This document shows, in pieces, positions 44,346 to 54,027 of a DNA stretch of 64,000 nucleotides. Numbering within the stretch: position 1 is the stretch's first letter; each line of letters starts with the position of its first letter. Origin of the DNA: Lachnospiraceae bacterium (GTDB lineage: Bacteria > Bacillota > Clostridia > Lachnospirales > Lachnospiraceae). The position numbers and the translations under genes were made by a program. The notes below the pieces were generated by a model. That model had not been told where the DNA came from and searched no databases. It saw nothing but the letters and a program-made list of their open reading frames with translations. Location of the stretch: assembly GCA_014804675.1 (NCBI GenBank), contig JAAUZH010000011.1, positions 151,194-215,193 of the forward strand, in the 5' to 3' direction.

Positions 44346-47237
44346 CTATTTTACAAGTGTCTGGGTAAAATAGTAACTCCCGGCCCTCAGCTCTTCCTTT
44401 CTTTCCCCATCTCCCTCCGGCAGGATAAGAACAGCCTCCCCATTGGCTGGTATCGTCACCTCATAGGAAAGCATATCATCGGAAATACTCCATTTTACCT
44501 GTATCTTTCCGTAAATGGAATCATAATATCCTTCACAGTTTTGAATCTCCATTGTCCCATCCATCAAAACAATCGGATTCAACAGTATCTTTCCTTCAGG
44601 AGCATCTATGGAAATGCCAAGTAATGATTCATATAAGAAAGCTCCCACGCTTCCATTGTTAAAATGATTAAAGGAATTCATTCCATCCTTATAAAAGCCC
44701 GATTCTTTTGTATAGGAATCCCATCGTTCCCAAATAGTAGTGGCACCCTGATTGACACTATAGAGCCATGAGGGATTTTCTTCCTGCATCAAAAGCTCAT
44801 ATGCCAGTTGGGCATGTCCTTCTTTTACAAGCACCGGCAGAAGCTCCGGTGTACCCAAAAATCCGGTGCTCAATTTGCTTCCATTTGCTTCAATAGAGGA
44901 TACCAGGTCCAAAACCGTATTTTCTTTTGCCTTACCATCCAACAGTTCATTGGAAAGTGCCAACAAGCAGGCTGTTTGCGTTTTTTGAGCCAAACGGAAA
45001 TCGATAACATATGTTTTGTTAAAGTATGATTTAATCTTTTTGTAAAGATTGCTATACTTTTTCTGATCGCTCTTTTTCCCTACTGCCTTAGCCATTTCCA
45101 TCATCATTTTGGCATCCCTTGCATAATAGGCGGCAGAAACCATTTCCTTATCCGTTTCCTCAAAAGCAAGCCAGTCTCCATATGCAGTAAGGGCTCCTAT
45201 TCTGCTGCCCTCTCCTTCAAAGCTGCTTATAGCTTCCAGATAATCCATATATCTGCTCATGGAATCATACATTTCTTCTATATAAGTAATATCTCCATAC
45301 TGTTTATATAACTGATACGGAATGGAGATTCCCCCATCCGCCCATCCGGCATTTCCGTTTCCTGTGGCCTGAGAATATGGAATTGTATCCGTATAGGAAC
45401 CATCCTCTCGCTGACTATCCCTTAAATCCCTTAGCCATGTTTGGTAAAAATTTCTTAAATCCTGATTAAACAAAGAGGTTTTTTGAAACACCTGTATGTC
45501 GCCAATCCAGCCAAGCCTTTCATCCCTTTGGGGACAGTCCGTTGCCGTCAATAAAAAATTGTTCCTTTGACTCCATTCTATGTTTTTAATGAGGCGGTTT
45601 ATTTTCTCATTATCTGTTACGAGCATTCCGCACTCTGGTGAAGCATTACTCACGGCAATTGCTTTTATTTCTAACAGCTCCATATCTTCTGAAGCTTCAA
45701 GAGAAATATAACGAAACCCAAAATAGGAAAATACCGTCCGATACTCCTCCGTTTCCTCTTCACCCGATCGAATCGTTACGGTGGAGGCAGCTGACCTGTA
45801 ATTTGCCTGATACAAGCTTCCTTTGGGACCATCATTTCCCTTTTCTTCTTCTCCGCTGTCATTGAGCATTTCCCCGAAATGAAGTGTAATATCCGTTCCG
45901 CTCTTTGCCTGATATTTTATGTATGGTACGCCAGTCATATTTTGTCCAAAATCAAATATTACCGTCTGTCCCTTTTTTATCGCTATTTTTCCTGTTTCAT
46001 CCGTCCTTGAAATCTCATTGATATGTCCATAGGTACTGTTATCACTGACAGTTCCGTCATATATTGTCAGGTTTTCCGGTTCCCTATTATACTCCTTTCG
46101 CTCTTTTACCGGATATCCGTAAAAAGCCCGGAATTTTCCCGTAAATCCCAATGTGTCCTCTGCAGGCACATAGACAGACATCCTATCTGACACTATTACT
46201 TCCTGCTGCCCTGCATTTCCCGCTTCTGCCACGGACTCTTCTGCAGTGGTTCTCTTTCCAAAATCATATACCTCTCCATTATAAATATCTGCAGATACTA
46301 CAGCAGTATCCTTGCAGTATTCCCAGCTTTCATCTGTAGCAATAACCTGACTGCTTCCGTCTTCATACAAAATGTGAAGCTCTCCAATAAAAGCCGGCAG
46401 ATGATATCCGTAAGTTCCCTGAGAAACCCTGCCGCACCACCAGCCGGTTCCCACCATGAATGCCATGGCATTTTCATCATTTTCCCTAAGATAATCCGTT
46501 ACGTCATAGGTATTATATAAAAGTGTGTCTTCATAATCCGTCCAGCCGGGCTTCCATTCATCATATTCCGTTTCATTATTATCCTTATCCCCATTCCTTC
46601 TTCCCACTCTTTCTCCATTGACATATCCGTCATAAATCCCAAGAGCACTGGAATAAAGCACTGCTTCTTTAATTTTCTTATCCTCCAGCACAAATTCCTT
46701 CCGAAAAATTGCCTGTCCTTCATCATAAACATTTTCCTCCGGGTTCATGGCAATGAACTCTCCATGGGAAAAGGCATTTTCCTGCCAGAAGGCCGTTGTA
46801 AATGCAGCTTCCTCAGAGCAGACACTGTTTCCGTGGCTGTCTGTTACTGTAACTGTCCAAACGTAGACAGAATGCTCCTTCAGCTCTTCTCCTTCATAAG
46901 TGACAGCAGTGGTATTCTTACTTTTTACCCTGCCGCTGTCCCATACAAGAGCTTTTTCACCAGTAAGCTTATCCGTCTCATACACCCGGATTTCATATGC
47001 CTTTTGCAAAAAGCCCTGTTCATCCGAAGCGAGCTTCCATGAAAATGCCGGAGTCCGGTTATCTATCCCAAAAGGCATCTTAACTGCATCCACTTCCTGC
47101 TGAAAGATTTCAAACTCTCCCATTCCTTCCTTCTGCCCACAGCCAGTTTGGAAAAGAACCAGGAACAAAAGCAGGAATTGGCATAGCCTGCTCCTTATTT
47201 TTCTGACACAATTGTCTTTTTCTCTTTTATTCTTCAT
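44346..47237 (-). CDS. Secreted alpha-L-rhamnosidase lipoprotein (GH78)
   Basis: Glycoside hydrolase of 963 residues. It carries a lipoprotein signal peptide (Lys/Arg-rich start, then LLLFLVLFQTGC, lipobox Cys at about 33). N-terminal beta domains follow (Bac_rhamnosid_N: FSWKLASDEQGFLQKAYEIRVY), then the (alpha/alpha)6 catalytic domain with the GH78 acid motif TDCPQRDERLGWIGD and aromatic-rich TIWERWDSY. It cleaves terminal alpha-L-rhamnose at the cell surface. Placed at the end of an operon with rmlABC, it may trim the cell's own rhamnose glycan rather than plant material. The ATG at 47237 was chosen because it opens the signal peptide; an upstream ATG at 47288 is possible. Confidence 0.9.
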   Translation of the reverse strand: MKNKREKDNCVRKIRSRLCQFLLLFLVLFQTGCGQKEGMGEFEIFQQEVDAVKMPFGIDNRTPAFSWKLASDEQGFLQKAYEIRVYETDKLTGEKALVWDSGRVKSKNTTAVTYEGEELKEHSVYVWTVTVTDSHGNSVCSEEAAFTTAFWQENAFSHGEFIAMNPEENVYDEGQAIFRKEFVLEDKKIKEAVLYSSALGIYDGYVNGERVGRRNGDKDNNETEYDEWKPGWTDYEDTLLYNTYDVTDYLRENDENAMAFMVGTGWWCGRVSQGTYGYHLPAFIGELHILYEDGSSQVIATDESWEYCKDTAVVSADIYNGEVYDFGKRTTAEESVAEAGNAGQQEVIVSDRMSVYVPAEDTLGFTGKFRAFYGYPVKERKEYNREPENLTIYDGTVSDNSTYGHINEISRTDETGKIAIKKGQTVIFDFGQNMTGVPYIKYQAKSGTDITLHFGEMLNDSGEEEKGNDGPKGSLYQANYRSAASTVTIRSGEEETEEYRTVFSYFGFRYISLEASEDMELLEIKAIAVSNASPECGMLVTDNEKINRLIKNIEWSQRNNFLLTATDCPQRDERLGWIGDIQVFQKTSLFNQDLRNFYQTWLRDLRDSQREDGSYTDTIPYSQATGNGNAGWADGGISIPYQLYKQYGDITYIEEMYDSMSRYMDYLEAISSFEGEGSRIGALTAYGDWLAFEETDKEMVSAAYYARDAKMMMEMAKAVGKKSDQKKYSNLYKKIKSYFNKTYVIDFRLAQKTQTACLLALSNELLDGKAKENTVLDLVSSIEANGSKLSTGFLGTPELLPVLVKEGHAQLAYELLMQEENPSWLYSVNQGATTIWERWDSYTKESGFYKDGMNSFNHFNNGSVGAFLYESLLGISIDAPEGKILLNPIVLMDGTMEIQNCEGYYDSIYGKIQVKWSISDDMLSYEVTIPANGEAVLILPEGDGERKEELRAGSYYFTQTLVK

Positions 47238-47309
47238 CTTTTCTCTTATACATCCTACTATTGCATGGTATATTCCGCCACATACCACACACCATATGCT
47301 GTACTCCGC

Positions 47310-48920
47310 TTAATGCAGGATAATCTCATTAGGTGCAGTGGCATAGCTGATGATTTTTACCCCCATGCCTTCCATTAGCTCTATATAATGGGGAGTCGTA
47401 TAGTAGCTTTCCTCCCCCGTTTCCCTGTTTCTGTTTTCCATAAGCCAGTCCGGTGCATCAAACAGAGCCGTTTTAGGGGACACAAGCTCATAAAAAGAGT
47501 CCGGCAGGCTTCCGTTGCCATGATGGGACATCTGTACATAATCCGCATCCAGCTTATCCCCATATTCCGTCATGATTTCATCCGCCACCAATTCCCCCAC
47601 ATCTGCCAGATATAAAATGCTTTCTTCCTTTGCGGACAGCTTAAATACCATGGAACCGTCATTTAAAATATTGTCACTTTGGGAAATCACCAGTTCGTCA
47701 CAGCTATGGAGCACTTCCATTTTCAATCCCAAAATGTTTTTCTCATCCCCGGCTTTTAGCCATGTGACGTTATCATGGCCTTCCAGCCCCTGCAGTAAAT
47801 AGCTATAGGTATCCACACGGATGCCCTGTTTTTTTACCGCCTCATAATCCATCTCCCCTATTAATATCTGGCCTATGGATATTTCCGTCTGATCCCATCC
47901 GGCTGCCAAAATCGAACAGAGCACTCCGCAATGATCATCATGAGGATGGGTAATGATCCAGTAATCCACCCTTCCTCCTCTCTTTTTGATTTCCTCCACG
48001 AGAGGAATGGACTGCCATGCCCGGCCACCGTCCACCACTGCCAAACCGCCTCTGCCGTCCTCTATGAGATAGCTTAAGCACTGGAGCCCTTCCACATCCG
48101 CAAATTGAGTAATGGTATAGCTTTCCGCCGGCTGGTCTTCCAGTTTATAAACAACATAATTCTCCGTTCTTCCAATCAGGTCAATAGAATACTTTTCCAT
48201 ATTTTCAGGCAGAATATGATGCGATGCAAATACTACATACTGGTACTGATCCTTTTTCATCTTCCTGATGATCCGTTTTATCTGAATTTCATCATTGGAC
48301 ATCAACAGCTGCTTTGCAGCCCTTTTTACCCCTTTATAATTTCCGAAGCTTTTCCGCACGAACAGCAACTGGATATTGGCATTATACATACGGATATCCT
48401 CTGCAATAGGCTCTGTCACCATTGCTTTCGGCCCTTCAAAATCCTTTCGGTTTGGAATGATTCTGGCATCCTCCGGCAGCTTTTCATAATCCCTTAAGAT
48501 GATTTCACTTACTTCAATTGCTTCCTGACTGATCTTATAAATATTTTCAGCCGGCTTATACTCAATGCTTGTATAAACCGTATTTCCGCAAAGCACAATC
48601 AACAGCAGGCAGGGAATCCACAACCATTTTTTCTTCTCCGAAATACGCACAAAAATTGCTGCAATACAAACAGGCGACAATAAAAGCCAGAAAAACCGCT
48701 CAAATACCTTCATCATTTTTGCTTTTGACACAATCGTCAGAAGTATCGGATTCCCAATAAGAAACATCAGAATTGCTCCGTACCAAAGATAAACCTTCAT
48801 TTCCCTGCTCTTTTCTTTCTTTAAAAAGAAAAAAAGGAATGCGCCAAGAAACAGAAGTCCAAAAGCTCCCGTTCCCCAATAAGTATTTACTTCGTCCTTT
48901 AATGTGCTAAGCCACCACAT
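47310..48920 (-). CDS. Membrane protein fused to a ComEC-type metallo-beta-lactamase domain
   Basis: Protein of 536 residues. Residues 1-115 hold three to four membrane helices, 120-262 a soluble region, and 270-536 a metallo-beta-lactamase fold with HxHxDH (H325-PHDDH, 325-330), a later QMSHHGNG and VVDGG, as in ComEC/Rec2 extracytoplasmic nucleases and their stand-alone relatives. The first 262 residues have the same layout as the protein of 50006-50902. With the upstream gene it forms one of two split membrane-protein pairs. A hydrolase acting on a phosphodiester outside the cell is inferred; the substrate is unknown. Confidence 0.75.
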   Translation of the reverse strand: MWWLSTLKDEVNTYWGTGAFGLLFLGAFLFFFLKKEKSREMKVYLWYGAILMFLIGNPILLTIVSKAKMMKVFERFFWLLLSPVCIAAIFVRISEKKKWLWIPCLLLIVLCGNTVYTSIEYKPAENIYKISQEAIEVSEIILRDYEKLPEDARIIPNRKDFEGPKAMVTEPIAEDIRMYNANIQLLFVRKSFGNYKGVKRAAKQLLMSNDEIQIKRIIRKMKKDQYQYVVFASHHILPENMEKYSIDLIGRTENYVVYKLEDQPAESYTITQFADVEGLQCLSYLIEDGRGGLAVVDGGRAWQSIPLVEEIKKRGGRVDYWIITHPHDDHCGVLCSILAAGWDQTEISIGQILIGEMDYEAVKKQGIRVDTYSYLLQGLEGHDNVTWLKAGDEKNILGLKMEVLHSCDELVISQSDNILNDGSMVFKLSAKEESILYLADVGELVADEIMTEYGDKLDADYVQMSHHGNGSLPDSFYELVSPKTALFDAPDWLMENRNRETGEESYYTTPHYIELMEGMGVKIISYATAPNEIILH

Positions 48921-48939
48921 ATGGATTCCTCTCTTTCCT

Positions 48940-50004
48940 TTACAATAGGAAAACCGCCATCAGCAATACCTCTGGCAGAAGACTTAAGGCCGCAAGGATA
49001 CCGTTTTTCCATTTTCCCCTTACAATCAGATTTGCAAGAGCCGAGACACCTGTTACAAGAAAATTCAAGTATAGCCCGGTCTCTCCCATAAAGGCCCCGG
49101 CCAATAAGCCTGCCGCCACCAGAAACCAATAAGGCATTGCTTCTTTCGTACTCTCCTTTTCCCATGCCCGGTTCATAAAATACCACACATAAGGAAGGCT
49201 GATTGTGATAAATAAAGCCTTTCCCTGCCATATCCGGGTAATAAGAAAGTTTTCCGGGCTGAATACATAATAATTCCCGAACATGTGAAGAAACGCAAAA
49301 AACAAAAGAAATTTCCCTAAATCCTCTTTCTTATTGGTCAGCTTATGCGCCAGCATACAATAAAGCCCGTATGACAGAGGCATATAAAAAAGCGGGTAAA
49401 GATTATGACAGATGATCAGTGTATGAAGTCCCTTGCTCATAAGGGACAGAGATGCCTGATAAACCGGCAGGGCTGCCATGATATACCGTGTCTCAATGGG
49501 CATCTGCATCAGCCCGTCATATGCACTGTACTTTAATACATAATCATAAGAAAGGCACATGGAGGATAAGCCCGTATAAAAAGCATCATCCTTATCCGGC
49601 GTAGACATGACTAAAATTACCAGCACCTGAACTGCCACCAGTGCCGCTCCCATAAGGAAATAGGGGTCCTTATAGCACTTATATTCCTTCCCGGAGCCTT
49701 CTTTCCTTTTGCTGCCACTTTGTTTCTTAAAATAACAATACCAGCCATAAACGCCTAAAAGAGCCATTATCATACTTGCGCCTATATATATCCAGCTAAG
49801 GAGCCGGAAGCTTCCATCCAGCAACACAAAAATCATGGCAGCTATCTGATAAACTCCATAATTTAAAACTAATCCGGTTCCCATGGCAGAAACCACCAAA
49901 AAACCTTTCTGCTCTGCCAATATCTTTACAAACATTCCCCCTGCCAGAAGGGGAATGATGCACATCCAGAAAAATGCCAGTCCATATTGGAATATCATAC
50001 TCAT
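48940..50004 (-). CDS. Polytopic membrane protein, DUF6077-like, upstream half of a pair
   Basis: Membrane protein of 354 residues with about nine helices. The middle part has DDAFYTGLSSMCLSYD (acidic pair in an outer loop), and the later RIWQGKALFITISLPYVWYF resembles EGKAVLTGILLPYGFYLL in the protein of 50921-51970. It ends abruptly in a hydrophobic stretch, as though the rest of the fold were supplied by the next gene. The open frame begins at GTG 50013; I prefer the ATG at 50004, one base after the upstream TAG stop, with AGGTG 6 bp before it. Confidence 0.65.
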   Translation of the reverse strand: MSMIFQYGLAFFWMCIIPLLAGGMFVKILAEQKGFLVVSAMGTGLVLNYGVYQIAAMIFVLLDGSFRLLSWIYIGASMIMALLGVYGWYCYFKKQSGSKRKEGSGKEYKCYKDPYFLMGAALVAVQVLVILVMSTPDKDDAFYTGLSSMCLSYDYVLKYSAYDGLMQMPIETRYIMAALPVYQASLSLMSKGLHTLIICHNLYPLFYMPLSYGLYCMLAHKLTNKKEDLGKFLLFFAFLHMFGNYYVFSPENFLITRIWQGKALFITISLPYVWYFMNRAWEKESTKEAMPYWFLVAAGLLAGAFMGETGLYLNFLVTGVSALANLIVRGKWKNGILAALSLLPEVLLMAVFLL

Positions 50005-50005
50005 G

Positions 50006-50902
50006 CTACTCACCTGCCTGCCTATAAAATATATAATAATTTTCTGTGTTTCCTACCGCTTCATAATTCCTGCTTAAAAAGGTTCCTTCCACATCCACAT
50101 TTTCAAGTCTCTTTACTTTAGAGCCTCGTTCCTTCCAATGTCCTGTCCCCCGATACATAACCACATAATCACAGGCTACATTGCTGTTTGCATTTAAAGT
50201 ATCTGCCAAAACCTCCACTTGCTGCCATTTATTGGCTAAAGGACCCTGAACCGACTCATATGTTGTATAAAATTCATAAAGCATTCTCAGCGTATCATCA
50301 TAAGAAGCTTCATATCCCAATGCCGCCTGCTGGTCCCATAAGTCTTTTCCGTAAATAGGATAAAAATCAGCACTATATACGCGACAGTCCTTCATCCAGT
50401 CCTTTGGTCCCCACACATAGGCTTTTTCCAGTCCCCTTCTTTCCATATCCGCTAAAAGCAGGTCATAAGTCTCCACATATTCCTCCTCCAGGCCTGAGTC
50501 ATGGCTCCATGCAGGGTTTTCTTCCAGAAACACAGGTGTTCCAGAAAGAAACAGCATAAGAACCAAAAGGCCTGCTGCCCCAAGAGTCTTTTTCCAATCC
50601 TGCTCCTGCTTAACCCTTTCCATTACCAGTACTGCCCCAATGCATAAAAAGAGCGGGATCTGGCAAAGCCACCGGATAGGATAATACAGAGAAAGCCCCG
50701 GAAACCATGTTACCAGAAAAAAGACAGATGCCGGACAAAGCAAAAAGAAATAAGATAACATCCCATATCCCAAAACAAATCCCTTTTTCCTTGTAAGAAG
50801 AAAAAACAGCACTACAAGAGAAATGAGAAATAATCCCCAATACTTGTCTTCCAGATTCATGAAATAATACCCAAGTTCCATGCTTTCCTTTATTTCTGCC
50901 AT
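50006..50902 (-). CDS. Membrane protein with soluble C-terminal domain, downstream half of a pair
   Basis: Protein of 298 residues: four membrane helices (about 22-115) and a soluble C-terminal region (about 130-298, WSHDSGLEEEYVETYDLLLADMERRG). It has the same plan as the first 262 residues of the metallo-beta-lactamase fusion (47310-48920): membrane part, then a region ending in ...CDYVVMYRG, ...NTENYYIFYR against ...YQYVVFASH, ...RTENYVVYKL. It has its own ribosome binding site AGGAAGGGAAT, so the split from the gene upstream is real and not a frameshift. Function unknown. Confidence 0.6.
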   Translation of the reverse strand: MAEIKESMELGYYFMNLEDKYWGLFLISLVVLFFLLTRKKGFVLGYGMLSYFFLLCPASVFFLVTWFPGLSLYYPIRWLCQIPLFLCIGAVLVMERVKQEQDWKKTLGAAGLLVLMLFLSGTPVFLEENPAWSHDSGLEEEYVETYDLLLADMERRGLEKAYVWGPKDWMKDCRVYSADFYPIYGKDLWDQQAALGYEASYDDTLRMLYEFYTTYESVQGPLANKWQQVEVLADTLNANSNVACDYVVMYRGTGHWKERGSKVKRLENVDVEGTFLSRNYEAVGNTENYYIFYRQAGE

Positions 50903-50920
50903 ATTCCCTTCCTGACCTTT

Positions 50921-51970
50921 CTAAATGCTTCTACCGCCTTTTTTCATCAATTCTTTATCTCTCTTTTTCCAAATACTTTTTCCAAGTATACTAATTCCCC
51001 CTACAATACATGACAGCACTGTCATAGTGATAGGCAGACCCAATCCGTAATCAGCTCCCATGGCAAAAAGGCCGCTTCCTATGAAAAGCACATATTCAGC
51101 CAGCCAGATAAGGACACGGGGTATAATCAAAGATTCCTTACCTTCCTCAGTCTTCCCTCCATTTTTCAAAGCTCCGGAAAAAGCTGACAAAAGCAGATAA
51201 AAGCCATACGGCAGCAAAATTCCCGTAAGCACTGCCTTTCCCTCATAAGCATAATGAAGCATTTGATAAGCTTCATTCATGTATGCCTGATCCCCCAACA
51301 GCAACACCAGGGAATAAGCCCACATGCATAATATACGCCCCTTTTTCCATTCGCCAAAAAAGAACCCGGCAAACTGGTAATAAACAAGAAAGCTGATAAA
51401 AAGCATCCACAGAGGTATCCAACGAAACAACAAACCCGCCGTATCCACCTGACACCAATTTATTAGACACCCATAAAAAGCCGGCAGATTCAACAGGCTC
51501 CATCCAAACTGTTTTTCCGTCAAAAACAGCTGTCCGGTAAGAGGATTATAACCATGAAGGGAATTGGTATCCAAAATGGTATTAACCGTTTCCGGCACCA
51601 GATACCAGCTTTCCAGCTTAGGAGCATAAAGAAAGAACAGACTGCCCACAAGAAGAAATGCAGGCAGGATCAAAAGCAGCTCCGTGGGGAATTGTCTTCT
51701 CTCCCGCTTTCTTTTTATCATTCTTATACAAAAAACAACCATACCCGCACATAAAAGGACAGCAAATACGTAGAAAAACCTGCGGGACAATGTTTGAAAG
51801 TCCCATCCTCTTAAATTTGCTGCTATAGCTGCCGCTTCAAAGCTTCCCCATAAAAGCAGCACGCCGGCTATATAAGTCCCGCTTATAGTTCGTTTCCCAA
51901 ACAGCATCCCAAGCAAAAAAGGAGCCGCTAAAAGCACAGCTGCAAGCGCTGCCAAATGAAGTATTTCCAT
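50921..51970 (-). CDS. Polytopic membrane protein, DUF6077-like, upstream half of a pair
   Basis: Protein of 349 residues with about nine helices. Outer-loop text YLVPETVNTILDTNSLHGYNPLTG and the later YAYEGKAVLTGILLPYGFY match the layout of the protein of 48940-50004. The start ATG at 51970 follows GGAAAGGAGGGGATTTT. That Shine-Dalgarno sequence borders hairpin element copy C, which separates this gene from the one upstream in the operon. Possibly a GT-C-like enzyme part; not proven. Confidence 0.6.
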   Translation of the reverse strand: MEILHLAALAAVLLAAPFLLGMLFGKRTISGTYIAGVLLLWGSFEAAAIAANLRGWDFQTLSRRFFYVFAVLLCAGMVVFCIRMIKRKRERRQFPTELLLILPAFLLVGSLFFLYAPKLESWYLVPETVNTILDTNSLHGYNPLTGQLFLTEKQFGWSLLNLPAFYGCLINWCQVDTAGLLFRWIPLWMLFISFLVYYQFAGFFFGEWKKGRILCMWAYSLVLLLGDQAYMNEAYQMLHYAYEGKAVLTGILLPYGFYLLLSAFSGALKNGGKTEEGKESLIIPRVLIWLAEYVLFIGSGLFAMGADYGLGLPITMTVLSCIVGGISILGKSIWKKRDKELMKKGGRSI

Positions 51971-51977
51971 AAAATCC

Positions 51978-52230
51978 CCTCCTTTCCACGGAAATCAATT
52001 TTCAATCAGAGGCTTTTGCCGCAGGCATTGGGACGGGCTCTATGCTGAGCATATTTTCTAAAGGAGCCCTTGTAAAAACGCCAGCGCTTAGCGAGGTACT
52101 TTCGAGCTTAGCACTGTTGCGTTTTTATAGAGCGAAAGCATGGCGACGTAGAAATATGCTCAGCGTAGAGCCCGTCCCAATGCCTGCGGCAAAAGCCTCT
52201 GGTTGAAAATTGATTTCCGCACCTCCTTTC
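51978..52230. repeat. 9-bp direct repeat flanking hairpin copy C
   Basis: CCTCCTTTC occurs at 51978-51986 and 52222-52230, each 2 bp (CA) from the element ends. On the minus strand it reads GAAAGGAGG, the Shine-Dalgarno of the gene at 51970. Removing the element and one repeat leaves stop - GAAAGGAGG - ATG in normal operon spacing. This looks like a target-site duplication. Confidence 0.65.
51989..52219 (+). ncRNA. Structured hairpin element, copy C
   Basis: A 231-bp element with arms of about 70 bp that are complementary apart from a few transitions and a one-base bulge. The arm sequence is unrelated to copies A, B and D, yet the core is kept: AACGCCAGCGCTTA, TTAGCACTGTTGCGTTTTTA and the side hairpin GC-GAAA-GC. 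Core helices show compensatory changes (TAAAAA/TTTTTA for GCAAAG/CTTTGC; GCT/AGC for ACT/AGT). It lies inside an operon, antisense to its transcription, between the genes of 52234-54027 and 50921-51970. Confidence 0.72.
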
Positions 52231-52233
52231 TCC

Positions 52234-54027
52234 TTAAGATTCCCGAAGCTTATAAATATATAAAGGACCTTCTATCACAGGTTCCTCATAGTTCTCCCGC
52301 ATAAAGCTTCCAAAAGGCTCTTTTTCCAGCCATATCCGATAATCCATTGTATACTCACAGTCCAAAAATATGACTGTAGGAATCCTTTCCGGAAACCTTT
52401 CATAATAGGCAAGCAGCTGCTCCCCAAATGCAGGAGTGCTTATGGTATTCCCTGTACCGATTGCCGCCTCCGTTTCGCCATACAAAAACATATCCGCTCC
52501 CACGTACAAAAAGACATCATCCTTTGTCACATGCTCATGAAGGGAAGCCGTTTTCCATTCATACTGCCTGTAGTCCGTGTCTCCCAAACGGATACCGCTT
52601 AGCACCCCGTGCCATGCTTTATAATTAGGCTCAAACACATTCAGCCGCTGTGTTGCCGTATAACGCACCAGAAAAATCCGGCTGGTAAACACCATCCCTG
52701 AAAAAACCACTGCAAATAACAATACCGCTGCTTTTCCCACACCCCTGCTGCCTGCCAGACTTTTTTTCGCAACAGCCGTTCCTTCCACAGATTTCCTCTC
52801 AAAAAATGCCCTGACAATCATGTACAACCCTGCCAGAACAGCCGGAAATAAAAAGGACATGGAATAATTAGCAGTCAGATTCGAAGAAAGCAATACTATA
52901 ACGACTAAAAACAGATTCGGGACAATCATCGTATAAAAAAGTACCTTCTCCTTCTCCGTCTTCTCATAAGACAGATAAAAATAAATACCAATTACCAGAG
53001 TCTGTAAAATAATGGGGAAAAAAATCAGAAAATTCACACTGTTTATCGTATGGAACTGCACAAGAGCATAAGCTGCCTGAAACAGCAAAAGCCCCGTAGC
53101 AAACAAATTACTCTCTTTCTTTTTCCACCTTCTCCATAATATCCTGCCTATATGACAAATCAAAATAGCCGGAAGGGTTACCTTTAGCATATCCCACAAG
53201 TACTGCAGATGGCTCCATATATGCTGGCTCATAACCTGCGCATGTGATTCATCCATAAGAACATAAGATGTAGTTTCCAGAAGCCCCTTGAAAGTCGTGC
53301 CGCTTAATACATATGCCATGAACAAAAGCCCGCAGACTGCGCAGCTTCCTGTAAAAATCCCCATATTCTTCCATATCTGTGCTCTTTTCAAAGCATACTT
53401 CTTTTCCTTTCCCCCATCAATCAGCTTTGTCAAATATGCTATCACTGCCAGAAAAGGAAAAAGCAAAAATACTGCTGCCGGATATGACAGAACTGTCACC
53501 GAAAGCCCCACTGCCGCCCATACCAAATATAAATAAGCATATTTCCCTTTTTGCTTTTCATAAAACCTCAAAATTGACATCATTGTCAGAACCAATCCCC
53601 AGTAACACATTAGTGCATATTCCGGAGATTGAATATGCTTGGGCGTAAAATTAAAAAACAGCATGGCAAGCATGCCTGCACAATTGCCGCCCATATAATT
53701 TCTACATATCCGATACAAAAAAAAGGTCAAAAGCCCTTGTATACAAACCCCTATGATTCTTAAATACACCAGCATTCCTATAACGGAGCCATTTACTTGT
53801 TGAAACAACCAGACAAAAGGCGCATATAACAGCGCAGAAGTCTGGTGAAGCTCCCACATATCCAGAAACAGCCTGTCTCCTTTTACCAGGCGGCAGGCCA
53901 TCGTCACTGTATAGGATTCGTCAATATCCGCACTAATATAAACGGTCTTTAACGCCCCTAAAACCGAAAGGGCAAAAACCAGTATCCATATGCCGATCCA
54001 AACCAGCTTATTTATCTTTTTGCTCAT
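52234..54027 (-). CDS. GT-C-type membrane glycosyltransferase (GT39-like)
   Basis: Polytopic protein of 597 residues with ten or more helices. The first outer loop has ISADIDESYTVTMA (acidic residues at about 35-38), the position of the catalytic Asp/Glu in protein-mannosyltransferase-like GT-C enzymes, followed by an amphipathic stretch. The C-terminal 140 residues are soluble (about 460-597, KAWHGVLSGIRLGDTDYRQYEWK). Such enzymes take sugars from polyprenyl-phosphate donors outside the membrane, which would fit the GtrA/GT2 pair of the other operon. Its start overlaps rmlC by 20 bp. Confidence 0.72.
   Translation of the reverse strand: MSKKINKLVWIGIWILVFALSVLGALKTVYISADIDESYTVTMACRLVKGDRLFLDMWELHQTSALLYAPFVWLFQQVNGSVIGMLVYLRIIGVCIQGLLTFFLYRICRNYMGGNCAGMLAMLFFNFTPKHIQSPEYALMCYWGLVLTMMSILRFYEKQKGKYAYLYLVWAAVGLSVTVLSYPAAVFLLFPFLAVIAYLTKLIDGGKEKKYALKRAQIWKNMGIFTGSCAVCGLLFMAYVLSGTTFKGLLETTSYVLMDESHAQVMSQHIWSHLQYLWDMLKVTLPAILICHIGRILWRRWKKKESNLFATGLLLFQAAYALVQFHTINSVNFLIFFPIILQTLVIGIYFYLSYEKTEKEKVLFYTMIVPNLFLVVIVLLSSNLTANYSMSFLFPAVLAGLYMIVRAFFERKSVEGTAVAKKSLAGSRGVGKAAVLLFAVVFSGMVFTSRIFLVRYTATQRLNVFEPNYKAWHGVLSGIRLGDTDYRQYEWKTASLHEHVTKDDVFLYVGADMFLYGETEAAIGTGNTISTPAFGEQLLAYYERFPERIPTVIFLDCEYTMDYRIWLEKEPFGSFMRENYEEPVIEGPLYIYKLRES

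Noticed and set aside
50902..50940. Frameshift splitting one membrane protein into the genes at 50921 and 50006
   Set aside because: The downstream gene has its own strong ribosome binding site (AGGAAGGGAAT), and the second pair is split in the same place.
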